This document shows positions 34,277 through 43,135 of a DNA stretch of 64,000 nucleotides, piece by piece. Numbering within the stretch: position 1 is the first letter of the stretch; each line of letters opens with the position of its first letter. Below the pieces are notes generated by a model. That model did not search any database. It saw nothing but the letters and a program-made list of their open reading frames with translations, and had not been told where the DNA came from. The DNA lies in the NCBI RefSeq assembly GCF_023952475.1, contig NZ_JALHRX010000016.1, forward strand, positions 62,001 through 126,000, given 5' to 3'. Both the position numbers and the translations under genes were made by a program. The DNA is from Cupriavidus sp. WGlv3 (GTDB taxonomy: Bacteria; Pseudomonadota; Gammaproteobacteria; Burkholderiales; Burkholderiaceae).

Positions 34277-35635
34277 CTACTTGACCGTACCGTAGAAGAC
34301 CAGCTTCAGCGGCGTGTTGTCGGCGACCGCGGTGCAGGTCGCGGTGATGGTGAAGTCGCCGGGCCCGGTGCCGCTGGCGCGCACCTGGTTGGGCAGCATC
34401 ACCATGCTTGGGCTCAACGACACCGGCCCGGTGCTGGACCATGCCCAGTCCTTGCACGCGCTGAACTGCGCATCTTCGCCCAGGTGCTTCATGCGCGCGG
34501 TCACCTCGATCGGCATCGGTGCCAGCAGCAGCAGCGTGATCGGATCCTGGTTGTCGCCCACCAGTGCCCACAGCGGGTTTTCCGTCACCGTCAGGGTGGC
34601 GCTGCGGCGCTCGCCCAGCTTGCTGCTGACCGCGGTCACGGTCAGGCTGCCCTGTACCGGACCAGTGTCGCCGGCCAGGCTGGTGCGCACCGTGGCGTCA
34701 TGCGTACCCGCGGCTTCCGTCGCGGACAGCGTCGCTGAGCTTGCCGTGTAGCTCCAGGTGCCGTCGAAATCCGCGGTCACGTCCTGGCCGTCGTGGCGCA
34801 GCACGCGTGCGGTGAAGGTGTCGGGACGATTGCTGAACACCTGCAGCGCGTTGACCTCGCGCCCGCCCTTGGTGGTCACCACGCGATAGGCCGCGGCGCC
34901 GTTCTTCTGCACCGTCACCGCGATGACGCCGGCGAGGGCGTGTCCGTCAGGCGCGGTCACCGACACCGAGACACTGGCCGCGGCCGCGGTCGTCGGCGAG
35001 CCGTTGCTGGCCTTCAGCGTGGCGCTGTTCTGGCTGGCCGTGACCTGGACCGCGGTGCCGCTGCTGGACCAGGCCCAGTTGGAGACGCTGGCCGACACAT
35101 CGCTGCCGTTGCTGTCGAGCAGCGTCACCTTGACCGGCAGCTCCTGGCCGTCGCTCATCGCCAAACTGGTGGCGGGCAGCGACAGCGTGTAGCTCAGCGC
35201 AGATGCCGGCACCACGGTGATGGTCGCCGATTGCGCGGGCAGCTGCACGGTGGTGTTGTCGGTGCCCCGGACCGTGGCCACCACCTGTACGGTGGTGGTG
35301 CCCGGCGCAACGCCCCTGACCACGGCGCTGCCCGGCGTGCCGGCGCCCGGCGCTACGGTGGCGACGGCGCTGTCGGTGCTGGTCCAGTCGAAGGTGGTGT
35401 TGCCCGATACGTCGATGCCGTTGCTGTCCACGGCCAGCGCGCTGATGGTCAGCGTGCGGCCGACACCGACCTCGCCCGAGGTCACGCTCATCTTCGCGGT
35501 ATAGGTCAGCGGCGTGGTGGTGCCGCCCGATGCCGGCGCGGCGGGCGCGCTGCTGCCACCGCCACCGCCGCATGCCGCCAGCAACAAGGCCGTGGCCGAA
35601 CCAGCCAGCCAGGATGCCCACGTTCTCAGTCTCAT
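34277..35635 (-). CDS. exported lipoprotein with bacterial Ig-like (Big_2) repeats
   Basis: This 452-residue protein has a type II signal peptide whose lipobox LLAAC places the lipidated Cys near residue 22, followed by a Gly/Ser/Ala spacer. The mature part has several Ig-like (Big_2) units: roughly residues 45-140, 145-245, 255-345 and 350-450. Typical signs are TISALAVDSNGIDVS, WTSTDSAVATV and GVAPGTTTVQV in the first. Such proteins are surface or periplasmic adhesins or envelope lipoproteins. Only two Cys occur after the lipobox (in ACKDW and ATCTA). Single gene with its own terminator. Confidence 0.85.
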   Translation of the reverse strand: MRLRTWASWLAGSATALLLAACGGGGGSSAPAAPASGGTTTPLTYTAKMSVTSGEVGVGRTLTISALAVDSNGIDVSGNTTFDWTSTDSAVATVAPGAGTPGSAVVRGVAPGTTTVQVVATVRGTDNTTVQLPAQSATITVVPASALSYTLSLPATSLAMSDGQELPVKVTLLDSNGSDVSASVSNWAWSSSGTAVQVTASQNSATLKASNGSPTTAAAASVSVSVTAPDGHALAGVIAVTVQKNGAAAYRVVTTKGGREVNALQVFSNRPDTFTARVLRHDGQDVTADFDGTWSYTASSATLSATEAAGTHDATVRTSLAGDTGPVQGSLTVTAVSSKLGERRSATLTVTENPLWALVGDNQDPITLLLLAPMPIEVTARMKHLGEDAQFSACKDWAWSSTGPVSLSPSMVMLPNQVRASGTGPGDFTITATCTAVADNTPLKLVFYGTVK

Positions 35636-36007
35636 GATTGTTCCCCCCAGTCGTGTTTTTCCCGCGCTATCAGCCTAGGCACAAAGTGGCCCGCGCAATA
35701 CCAGCCAGAGGACTGAGGTGCAGCGCACAGAACCCCGCCGCGAGTCATCCATTCAGCGCAGGACATCGCCATTCGGCCGAGGGAAAACAGGGGCCGCCAG
35801 GCCCCGCCGCAGCCGGCCCCCCCCATCGTTTGGCGCAGCCCGTTTCCACGATCCCCTGATCGGGCCACGACGGTTTGCCGTGCACGACGACACGCGCACA
35901 AGGCTTGACCAGGTCGAGACTTGTCGACTAACCTTGCCCGTTCCTATGGACTTGCGCTGCATGCGCACCCACGCGGAGCGGCCGCGGCCCCTCCCACTCC
36001 AGCCACG
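35636..36007. other. 372-bp upstream region of the leu leader
   Basis: Divergent space between the lipoprotein gene and the leu leader peptide. It contains a weak promoter candidate at 35905-35934 and no credible protein gene. Confidence 0.5.
35905..35934 (+). promoter_or_regulatory. candidate promoter of the leu leader/leuA transcript
   Basis: TTGACC at 35905 and TAACCT at 35929 are spaced 18 bases apart, about 75 bases before the leader start. The -10 element matches poorly, so this is only a suggestion. Confidence 0.3.
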
Positions 36008-36154
36008 ATGAACCGTGACACCAGCACTCCCCGCCAGGCTGCCGATGCGTCCCGCATCGCTGCCCGCGCACGCGTGCTGGCTGCCCTGGCATCGGGCCGC
36101 GCCCTGCGCGCTTCCTCGCTACTGCTAAGCCTACCGATCGGTTGCCGGGCCTAG
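36008..36154 (+). CDS. leucine-rich leader peptide upstream of leuA (attenuator)
   Basis: A 48-codon frame starts ATG at 36008 and stops at 36152-36154, 85 bp before leuA. Near its end are four Leu codons in five (residues 38-42, L-L-L-S-L): CTA CTG CTA AGC CTA. CTA is very rare in this GC-rich genome, so ribosome stalling on scarce leucyl-tRNA is plausible. This matches the design of amino-acid attenuators (leuL and similar). No good Shine-Dalgarno is seen before the ATG, a weakness. I infer that it controls leuA. Confidence 0.65.
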   Translation: MNRDTSTPRQAADASRIAARARVLAALASGRALRASSLLLSLPIGCRA

Positions 36155-36213
36155 GGCCCCGTGGCAGTTCGGCAGCCTTGCGCCACCCTTTTCCCGTTTT
36201 TCGATTTTTCATC
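36140..36213 (+). promoter_or_regulatory. putative leucine attenuator structure
   Basis: Two mutually exclusive pairings can form after the Leu codons. GGTTGCCG (36140-36147) can pair with CGGCAGCC (36170-36177). GTGGC (36161-36165) can pair with GCCAC (36182-36186), ahead of a T-rich tract (TTTTCCCGTTTTTC and more). The second resembles a weak terminator, the first an antiterminator. The stems are short. Confidence 0.4.
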
Positions 36214-36239
36214 TTCCCTTGCGAGGAAGGAGACCCCGT

Positions 36240-37934
36240 ATGCTCGTCAACCCCGCCACCAAGTACCGCCCCGCCGCCACTGTCGACCTTGCTGACCGCA
36301 CCTGGCCCGGCCGCGCCATCATGCGCGCGCCGCGCTGGATGAGCACCGACCTGCGCGACGGCAACCAGGCCCTGATCGAGCCGATGAACCCGGCGCGCAA
36401 GCTGCGCTTGTTCGAACAGCTGGTGAAGATCGGCCTGAAGGAAATCGAAGTGGCGTTCCCCGCCGCCTCGCAGACCGACTTCGACTTCGTGCGCATGCTG
36501 ATCGAGGAACGGCGCATCCCCGACGACGTCACCATCGTCGTGCTGACGCAGTCGCGCGAAGACCTGATCCGCCGCACCGTCGAATCCGTGCGCGGCGCGG
36601 CACGCGCCATCGTGCACCTGTACAACCCGATCGCACCGGCCTGGCGGCGCATCGTCTTCAATGCCTCGCGCGACGAGATCAGGGAAGTCGCGGTATCGGG
36701 CACGCGCCTGATCAAGGCGCTGACCGATGCCATGCCCGAGACCGCCTGGACCTACGAGTATTCGCCCGAGACCTTCAGCCTGGCCGAGCTCGATTTCTCG
36801 CTGGAAGTCAGCGACGCGGTGTCGGCCGCGTGGCAGGCCGGACCGGGCCGCCCGATGATCCTGAACCTGCCGACCACGGTGGAATGCAGCACGCCCAACG
36901 TGTTCGCCGACCAGATCGAATGGATGCACCGCCGCCTCGCGCGGCGCGAGCATATTGCGCTGTCCGTGCACCCGCACAACGACCGCGGCACCGCGGTGGC
37001 GGCGGCCGAGCTGGCGCTGATGGCGGGCGCCGACCGGGTCGAGGGCTGCCTGTTCGGCAATGGCGAGCGCACCGGCAACGTCGACCTGGTAACGCTGGCG
37101 CTGAACCTCTATACGCAAGGCGTGGCGCCGCAACTCGACTTCTCCGACATCGATGCGGTGCGCCAGTGCGTGGAGCACTGCAACCAGCTGCCGGTGCACC
37201 CGCGCCATCCGTATGTGGGCGACCTGGTGTTCACCGCGTTTTCCGGTTCGCACCAGGATGCGATCCGCAAGGGCTTTGCGCAGCAGCAGCCGGACGCGAT
37301 CTGGGAAGTGCCCTATCTGCCGATCGATCCGGCCGACCTGGGCCGCAGCTACGACGCGGTGATCCGCGTCAACAGCCAGTCGGGCAAGGGCGGCATGGCC
37401 TACCTGCTGGAACAGGTGCACGGCCTCTACCTGCCGCGCCGGCTGCAGATCGAGTTCAGCCGCGCGGTGCAGGCCATGACCGACGATACCGGGCTGGAAG
37501 CGAGCGCGGACGACCTTCATGGCCTGTTCCAGCGCGAGTACCTGGCACGCGAGGCGCCGCTGCGCTATGTCTCGCACCAGCTGGCAAGCGACAGCACCGG
37601 CGCCACCGTGATCACGGTGCAGATGGAGCGCGACGGCCAGCCCTGCAGCGTGCGCGGCAGCGGCAACGGCCCGATCGACGCCTTTATCGATGCGTTGGAG
37701 CTGCCGGTGCGCGTGATGGATTACCACGAGCATGCGCTGACGGCCGGCGCCGACGCGCGCGCAGCGTGCTACGTCGAAGTCCGCGTGGGCGATTCGCCGA
37801 CCGGGTTCGGCGCGGGCATCGACGCCAACCTCGTCACCGCGTCGCTGCGTGCGGTGCTGTCGGGCGTGAACCGGCGCCTGCAGGCGGGCGTTGCTGGCGG
37901 CGCTCACACCACGGCCAGCGCCGCCGTGGCCTGA
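36240..37934 (+). CDS. leuA: 2-isopropylmalate synthase
   Basis: This 564-residue cytoplasmic enzyme makes 2-isopropylmalate from acetyl-CoA and 2-oxoisovalerate, the first step of leucine synthesis. The catalytic TIM barrel has RWMSTDLRDGNQAL (metal/substrate loop), SVHPHNDRGTAVA with the metal-binding His pair, and GCLFGNGERTGNVDLV. Residues about 430-564 form the LeuA allosteric domain for leucine feedback. It belongs to the long, yeast/actinobacterial-like group (usual 555-600), not the 500-residue E. coli type. AAGGAG precedes the ATG at 36240. The leucine-rich leader upstream suggests attenuation. Confidence 0.95.
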   Translation: MLVNPATKYRPAATVDLADRTWPGRAIMRAPRWMSTDLRDGNQALIEPMNPARKLRLFEQLVKIGLKEIEVAFPAASQTDFDFVRMLIEERRIPDDVTIVVLTQSREDLIRRTVESVRGAARAIVHLYNPIAPAWRRIVFNASRDEIREVAVSGTRLIKALTDAMPETAWTYEYSPETFSLAELDFSLEVSDAVSAAWQAGPGRPMILNLPTTVECSTPNVFADQIEWMHRRLARREHIALSVHPHNDRGTAVAAAELALMAGADRVEGCLFGNGERTGNVDLVTLALNLYTQGVAPQLDFSDIDAVRQCVEHCNQLPVHPRHPYVGDLVFTAFSGSHQDAIRKGFAQQQPDAIWEVPYLPIDPADLGRSYDAVIRVNSQSGKGGMAYLLEQVHGLYLPRRLQIEFSRAVQAMTDDTGLEASADDLHGLFQREYLAREAPLRYVSHQLASDSTGATVITVQMERDGQPCSVRGSGNGPIDAFIDALELPVRVMDYHEHALTAGADARAACYVEVRVGDSPTGFGAGIDANLVTASLRAVLSGVNRRLQAGVAGGAHTTASAAVA

Positions 37935-38277
37935 TGCCTGAGGTGTAGCGTTTCGCAAGAAAACCGGTGTGTCCCGCCCCCACGGGGCACACCCGGAAAG
38001 GCGCCCTTGCGGACGCCCACGACATGCCTGGTGCGATCCGGACACGCGTTGCGCGTGCTCGGATCTTTCGCACAGCGTAAGCGGCAGCATCGGGCCGCGC
38101 TACGAATCATTTCGCATGTGGTTAGAAGCGATGTCCGAGGGCGCGTTGGTGGTGCCGCGTTGTAGCGCGATCGCGACGCCGCGCGCGCCATTTGGTTCCG
38201 CTTGTTTTGTGTCAAGGCCCCCGCCGGCCTGCTCGGCCACACTGGGCGCGGCTTCGATAACAAACCAAGCAGACCTC
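37935..38277. other. 343-bp intergenic region between leuA and ompW
   Basis: It holds a hairpin at 37966-37993 with no T-run (a weak end for leuA) and the upstream DNA of ompW. I see no gene and no clear FNR or other operator. Confidence 0.5.
37966..37993 (+). terminator. hairpin downstream of leuA
   Basis: GGTGTGTCCC and GGGGCACACC pair imperfectly, 31 bp after the leuA stop. Without a uridine run it is at best a Rho-assisted or mRNA-end structure. Confidence 0.35.
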
Positions 38278-38919
38278 ATGAAAACACTGTCTCTTCGCAC
38301 CGCCACCTGTTCGGCCATCGCCGCCTGCGCCATGCTCGGCGCCTTCGCCACGCCCGCGGCCGCCGCGGACGACGCCCAGGGCAACTGGATGGTGCGTCTG
38401 CGCGGCACCTACCTCGACATGACCCACAGCTCGGATCCCGTTGGCGGCGTCGGCCGTTCAGACCGCATCACGGTCAACAACAAGTGGATTCCCGAACTCG
38501 ACGTCACCTACTTCTTCACGCCGAACTTTGCCGCCGAACTGGTGCTGACGGTGCCGCAGAAGCAGAACGTCTATCTTGACGGCAACAAGATCGGCACCTT
38601 CAAGCACCTGCCGCCGACGCTGCTGATGCAGTACCACCTCATTCCCAACGGCACCTTCCGTCCGTATATCGGCGCGGGCCTGAACTTCACCCGCATCTGG
38701 GACGAGAACCTCGCCAACAACTCGCTGCAACTGGATAGCTGGAGCGTGGGGCCGGCGCTGCAGATCGGCATGGACTACAAGCTGACCAGGAACTGGTTCC
38801 TGAACGCCGACATCAAGAAGATCTGGCTGAAGAGCGATGTGAAGGCGGGGGACGTCAAGGTCTCCAAGGTGAGCCTCGATCCGTGGCTGTTCAGCGTTGG
38901 GGTGGGGTATCGGTTCTGA
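38278..38919 (+). CDS. ompW: outer-membrane protein W family porin
   Basis: This 213-residue protein has a Sec signal peptide (residues 1-26, ending AAA) and an eight-stranded OmpW barrel. QGNWMVRLRGTYLDM, ELDVTYFFTPNFAAELVLT, LPPTLLMQYHL, GTFRPYIGAGLNFT and the C-terminal LDPWLFSVGVGYRF with terminal Phe are diagnostic. OmpW proteins form narrow hydrophobic channels for small molecules. The ATG at 38278 (MKTLSLR) is the start of the signal peptide; an upstream frame extension was dropped. A strong two-way terminator follows. Confidence 0.95.
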   Translation: MKTLSLRTATCSAIAACAMLGAFATPAAAADDAQGNWMVRLRGTYLDMTHSSDPVGGVGRSDRITVNNKWIPELDVTYFFTPNFAAELVLTVPQKQNVYLDGNKIGTFKHLPPTLLMQYHLIPNGTFRPYIGAGLNFTRIWDENLANNSLQLDSWSVGPALQIGMDYKLTRNWFLNADIKKIWLKSDVKAGDVKVSKVSLDPWLFSVGVGYRF

Positions 38920-38937
38920 TCCTGCCGCGCGATAAAA

Positions 38938-38969
38938 AAGGCCGGCGCCCCTTGGGGCGCCGGCCTTTT
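38938..38969. terminator. bidirectional intrinsic terminator between ompW and amn
   Basis: A perfect 14-bp stem (AAGGCCGGCGCCCC / GGGGCGCCGGCCTT) with a TT loop has As before and Ts after, so it works on both strands for the convergent genes. Confidence 0.92.
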
Positions 38970-38997
38970 GCATTCCACGAGAAGGCGCAGCGCACCG

Positions 38998-40497
38998 CTA
39001 CCTGAACGCCGGCTCGTCAAAGCTGCGCAGCTTGCGCGAATGCAGCTGCTCGACGCCGTTCTCGCGCAGGATGCGGATCGCTTCCAGGCCGATGGTCATG
39101 TGCTGGCTGACGCGCTGTCGATAGAACGCGTTGGCCATGCCGCGCAGCTTGAGTTCGCCATGCAGCGGCTTGTCCGATACGCACAGCAGGGTGCCATACG
39201 GCACGCGCAGGCGGAAGCCGTTGGCGGCCACCGCCGCGCTTTCCATGTCGATGGCGATCGCGCGCGACTGGTTGAAGCGGGCATACAGCGACTTGGACTT
39301 CAGCTCCCAGTTGCGGTCGTCGGTCGATACCACCGTGCCGGTGCGCATGCGCGTCTTCATCTCGTTGCCGGACAGCCCGGTCACGCGCGCCACGGCTTCC
39401 TGCAGCGCCACCTGGATCTCGGCGATCGGCGGCACCGGCACCCATGGCGGCAGGTCGTGATCGAGCACGTGGTCGTCGCGCACGTAGGCGTGCGCCAGCA
39501 CGTAGTCGCCGAGCTGCTGCGAGCGGCGCAGGCCGCCGCAGTGGCCCACCATCAGCCAGCAATGCGGGCGCAGCACGGCAAGGTGGTCGGTCATGGTCTT
39601 GGCGTTGGACGGCCCTACGCCGATATTGACCAGCGTCACACCCAGCTTGTCGCCGCGCACCAGGTGGTAGGCCGGCATCTGCGGCAGCACGCGCGGACGC
39701 GTGGCGTCGTCGGGTTCGGGCGCGCCCAGGTCCTGCACCACGTCGCCGGGCTCGACGAAGCGCGTGTAGCCGCCGCCATCGCCATTGCCGTTGCCATTAC
39801 CCATCAGCGCGCGCCCCAGCGCGACGAACTCGTCGACATAGCGCTGGTAGTTGGTGAACAGCACGAAGCGCTGGAAGTGCTGCGGCGCCGTGCCGGTGTA
39901 GTGGTAGAGCCGCTGCAGCGCCAGGTCCACGCGCTCGGCGGGGAACAGCGACAGCGGCCAGGCTTCGCCCGGCACCGGCTCGTAGGTGCCGTTGGCAATG
40001 CCGTCGTCGATGCGGTTCAGTTCCGGCAGCACGAACGACGCTTCCAGCTCGCGCGCCTGGGTGTAGCTGATGTCGGTGGTGGAGGCTTCGATCACGAACG
40101 GCAGCGGGATCGGGCGCCGGCTCAGGCCCACCACCACCGGCACGCGGTGATAGCGCATCAGCCGCTCGATCTGGTCGCGGTAGTAGTCGGCCAGCAGGTC
40201 GGGGCGCGTCACCGTGGTGCCGTATACGCCGGGGTACGCCACCGTGCCCCAGGACGGGCGGCTGTCGGTGACCATGGTCTCGATGTTGACCGAGATGCCC
40301 AGGTACGGATAGCACGCATGCGCGGCCGAGGGCAACGGCTTGCCGTCGGCGAAGGCATCGAAGCGTGCGCGCACGGCGCCGACCGATGCATCGTAGATCT
40401 CGCGGATGCGGGCAACCGCCGCATCCGCGTCGGTGAACTCGGCGAGCTGGTCGGCCGGATGCGCGGAGGAGAAGACGGGGGCGTTCATGGAGGCCAT
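38998..40497 (-). CDS. amn: AMP nucleosidase
   Basis: This 499-residue cytoplasmic enzyme cleaves AMP to adenine and ribose 5-phosphate, adjusting adenylate levels. An N-terminal regulatory domain (residues about 20-190, including YPYLGISVNIETMVTDSRP) precedes a nucleoside-phosphorylase fold. Key blocks are VTLVNIGVGPSNAKTMTDH, WLMVGHCGGLRRSQQLGDYV and AIDMESAAVAANGFR. A short Gly-Asn run (GNGNGNGDGGG near residue 236) is absent from most relatives as I recall them. ATG codons at 40497 and 40488 are both possible; neither has a clear ribosome site. Confidence 0.95.
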   Translation of the reverse strand: MASMNAPVFSSAHPADQLAEFTDADAAVARIREIYDASVGAVRARFDAFADGKPLPSAAHACYPYLGISVNIETMVTDSRPSWGTVAYPGVYGTTVTRPDLLADYYRDQIERLMRYHRVPVVVGLSRRPIPLPFVIEASTTDISYTQARELEASFVLPELNRIDDGIANGTYEPVPGEAWPLSLFPAERVDLALQRLYHYTGTAPQHFQRFVLFTNYQRYVDEFVALGRALMGNGNGNGDGGGYTRFVEPGDVVQDLGAPEPDDATRPRVLPQMPAYHLVRGDKLGVTLVNIGVGPSNAKTMTDHLAVLRPHCWLMVGHCGGLRRSQQLGDYVLAHAYVRDDHVLDHDLPPWVPVPPIAEIQVALQEAVARVTGLSGNEMKTRMRTGTVVSTDDRNWELKSKSLYARFNQSRAIAIDMESAAVAANGFRLRVPYGTLLCVSDKPLHGELKLRGMANAFYRQRVSQHMTIGLEAIRILRENGVEQLHSRKLRSFDEPAFR

Positions 40498-40684
40498 GAT
40501 ACCGCGCCGGGGCGTCGCCGTGAGCGACGCCCCGGCGCGCCAGGCGCCAAATTGACGCGCCCGCGCCCGCTCGCTACACTCCGCCAATTGCGCAGCACGG
40601 CTTGCCGTGCCGTTCTCGACTCGCGGCGCCCCTGGTGGCAAGGGGCGGCGAGGGGCCGTACATGCTTTGCTGGGAGAGCCGCCA

Positions 40685-41074
40685 ATGGAAATCCGTAACT
40701 TGTTGCCCGAAGACCTCGAGGCAGCCAGACAACTACTGATCGCCAATGGCTGGGCCCACCGCGTGGGCGGACCCGAAAAATTCGCGCGACTGGTGGCCAA
40801 TTCGCAGCGCGTGGCCGTGGCGGTCGAGAAAGGCGAGGTGGTCGGCTTTGCCCGCGCGCTGTGCGACGACGTCTGCGACGGTTTCCTGTCGATGGTCGTG
40901 GTGGCGCCGGGCCACCGCCGGCACGGCATCGGCCGCGCCCTGGTGCGGCATATCGTCGGCAGCGATCCCGATATCAGCTGGATGCTGCGCGCGGCGCGCT
41001 CGTCCGAAGCCGCCTTCTTCGGCCAGCTCGGCTTTACGCCCTCGATGGTCGCGATGGAGCGGCGCCGGCCCTGA
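40685..41074 (+). CDS. GNAT-family N-acetyltransferase
   Basis: This 129-residue enzyme transfers an acyl group from acyl-CoA to an unknown acceptor. The acetyl-CoA motif A is VVVAPGHRRHGIGRALV (RRHGIG pyrophosphate loop, near residue 83), followed by SEAAFFGQLGFTPS as motif B. Length is short but covers the whole GNAT core. The ATG at 40685 (MEIRNLLPED) is preferred to an in-frame ATG at 40607. It is divergent from amn. Confidence 0.87.
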   Translation: MEIRNLLPEDLEAARQLLIANGWAHRVGGPEKFARLVANSQRVAVAVEKGEVVGFARALCDDVCDGFLSMVVVAPGHRRHGIGRALVRHIVGSDPDISWMLRAARSSEAAFFGQLGFTPSMVAMERRRP

Positions 41075-41106
41075 ACCACTCCGGCCAGTACCACCCCGGC
41101 GCAGCG

Positions 41107-41853
41107 TCAGCGTCCCCCCATCTTCTGCCGGAACTCGTCGGCCGTCCCCACCTGCCGGAACAGCGGCCCGCCCGGCGCGAAGCGATCGGCGCTGGCCAGC
41201 GGCCCCACCACCACCGGTTCGAAGCCCGCATCGCGCACCAGCTGCGCCGCCACCTGCAGCGCGGCCGGGTCGTCGCCAGCGATCGGCACCGCCACCAGCC
41301 CGCCGGGCCGGTGATGCTCGCTGGCAAACTGCGCCGCCCCCATGAAGTTGAAGGCCCGCACCACGCGCGCGCCGCGCAGGTAGCGCGCCGTGGTGAGGCC
41401 GATGCCGTCGCGCCTGGCCTCGTCGGCGATGGGGCCGTCGCGGTGTTCGAAGGCGTTGGTGGCGTCGAGCACGATCTTGCCTTGCCAGGCGCCGGCATGG
41501 TCACGAGCGAGTTGCGGCAGCGCGCCATAGGGCGTGGCAAGGAACAGCACGTCCGAGAACGCAATGGCCTCGGCCACCGTGCCGGCGCGCGCGAGCGTAC
41601 CCAATTCTTCGACCAGCGGCTTGAGCGCCTCCGGGTGCCGCGACGAGAACAGGACCGGATGCCCGGCCTTGACCCACAAGCCGCCCACGGTGCCGCCGAT
41701 GCGGCCCGAGCCGATCACGCCGATGCGCTGCGCCGCTGCCTCGCGGGCCGGCGCCGGGCCGGGCTGGGCGCGCACGGCGCGCGGCAGTGGCGCGACCAGC
41801 AGCAGCGCGGCGCCGGCGCGCAGCCAGCGGCGGCGGGTCACATTGGCAGGCAT
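41107..41853 (-). CDS. exported NADP-binding oxidoreductase, F420-dependent-reductase-like
   Basis: This 248-residue protein has a Rossmann domain with RIGVIGSGRIGGTVGGLW (near residue 43), FSSRHPEAL for the NADP phosphate and VLDATNAFEHRDG, as in the NADPH:F420 oxidoreductase family (COG2085). Residues 1-30 look like a twin-arginine signal (TRRRWLRAG then a hydrophobic core, ending AVRA). A cofactor-loaded enzyme sent to the periplasm by Tat is consistent with this. GGAGG precedes the ATG at 41853. It lies 86 bp downstream of an exported metallo-beta-lactamase-fold gene, so both may act in the periplasm. Substrate unknown. Confidence 0.82.
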   Translation of the reverse strand: MPANVTRRRWLRAGAALLLVAPLPRAVRAQPGPAPAREAAAQRIGVIGSGRIGGTVGGLWVKAGHPVLFSSRHPEALKPLVEELGTLARAGTVAEAIAFSDVLFLATPYGALPQLARDHAGAWQGKIVLDATNAFEHRDGPIADEARRDGIGLTTARYLRGARVVRAFNFMGAAQFASEHHRPGGLVAVPIAGDDPAALQVAAQLVRDAGFEPVVVGPLASADRFAPGGPLFRQVGTADEFRQKMGGR

Positions 41854-41939
41854 GGCAAGTCCTCCGGCAGGCGGGGCCGCCGCCCGGTACGCGTGGTGGC
41901 CCCCTGGGATGACTCTAGGCGAAAAGCCGCCGCGCGTGG

Positions 41940-43007
41940 CTAGCGGTCGTTGCGGATCGGGCCATATTCGGCCGGCACCCACGTATAGCCGGCGGTATCG
42001 CGGCGCACATGGCCCAGGCCAGGAAACGGCATGTGCGCGCCGCCTACCCACAACCGGCCCCTGGCGGCCTGCTCCAGGATGCGCTTGCGCGTGATCACGG
42101 CCTGGTGGCTGTCGACGTCGAACTCGATCGCCACCTGCGGCCGGCGCAGTTGCAACGCGTGGTTGTGCACGATGTCGCCCCACAGCAGCAGGCTGTCGTT
42201 GCCCGAGGTGAACAGGTAGCCGCTGTGCCCCGGGGTATGCCCGTTGGCCGGCACCACGCGTACGCCGGGAACAGGCTCGGGAATGGACTCACCACTGGCG
42301 CCGCCATTGAAGGTGCGCAGGCGCTGCGCCGCCTGGTACGGCGCGATCGCGGCACGCGCCATGGCGAACAGGCCCTGCGCCTCCTTCGGCGCGGCGGCGG
42401 CGTTGGCATCGCTCAGCCAGTAATCGAGGTCGGCCTTGTCGACATAGACCGTGGCGTTCGGGAACGCGGCCTTGCCGTCGGTGGCCAGGCCGCAGGCATG
42501 GTCGCCGTGCAGGTGCGTCAGCAGCACGGTATCGACCTGCTCGGGTGCATAGCCCGCGGCGCGCAGGTTCTCGCCGATGCGTCCCAGCGTCGGTCCGAAG
42601 CAGCCGGCCGCGCCCGTGTCGACCAGCACCAGGCGGCTGCCGGTATGGATCAGGTAGGCGTTGACGGCGGTCTGCATGCCCGGCGTCGAGGCCACGAACA
42701 TGCGCGCCAGCAGGCTCTGCACCTCGCGCGCGCTGGTGTACTTGAAGATCCTGGGGTCCAGGTCGATGTAGCCGTCATAGAGCGCGGTGACTTCCAGCTG
42801 GCCGACCATCATGCGGTAGTAGCCCGGCACCTGGGTCTTCTGCTGTGCCGGCGGCGTGGCGGTCTGCGCGCTGGCCTCGCCGGCGGCCAGCACAGCGCCG
42901 CCCATGGCGATGGCGATGACGGCGCTGGAGATGGCCCGGTGCAAGGTAGGACGCAACGTCGGGCGCGGGCCGGAAGTGGCAGGGCGCACCATGGACTGCA
43001 GCTTCAT
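41940..43007 (-). CDS. exported metallo-beta-lactamase-fold hydrolase
   Basis: This 355-residue protein starts with a long signal peptide (basic region to about residue 22, hydrophobic core about 26-42, ASA-Q cleavage region near 48). The zinc motif THLHGDHACGL is near residue 170; GHTPGHSGY, the late WGDIVHN and GGAHMPFPGLGHV supply the other ligands. It belongs to the AHL-lactonase/MBL-fold class rather than true beta-lactamases. The ATG at 43007 (MKLQSM) is preferred. It may form an operon with the Tat-exported oxidoreductase downstream. Substrate not readable. Confidence 0.85.
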   Translation of the reverse strand: MKLQSMVRPATSGPRPTLRPTLHRAISSAVIAIAMGGAVLAAGEASAQTATPPAQQKTQVPGYYRMMVGQLEVTALYDGYIDLDPRIFKYTSAREVQSLLARMFVASTPGMQTAVNAYLIHTGSRLVLVDTGAAGCFGPTLGRIGENLRAAGYAPEQVDTVLLTHLHGDHACGLATDGKAAFPNATVYVDKADLDYWLSDANAAAAPKEAQGLFAMARAAIAPYQAAQRLRTFNGGASGESIPEPVPGVRVVPANGHTPGHSGYLFTSGNDSLLLWGDIVHNHALQLRRPQVAIEFDVDSHQAVITRKRILEQAARGRLWVGGAHMPFPGLGHVRRDTAGYTWVPAEYGPIRNDR

Positions 43008-43114
43008 ATCCTGATCCTGTTCTGATTGGTGTTGTCGAGGAACAGGCCGGCGCCGGCGGGCGCGCGGCCAGCGCATATCTTAGCCCCGCCTTGCCCGACA
43101 AGGCCGCAAGGGTC

Positions 43115-43135
43115 AAAGCGTACCTACTTCTGCGT
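43115..43135 (-). repeat. dispersed 22-bp intergenic repeat, copy D (inverted)
   Basis: Read on the minus strand it is TACGCAGAAGTAGGTACGCT(TT), next to the U-tract of the terminator at 43136 that ends the Bug gene. It differs from the others mainly in the central four bases. Confidence 0.65.
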
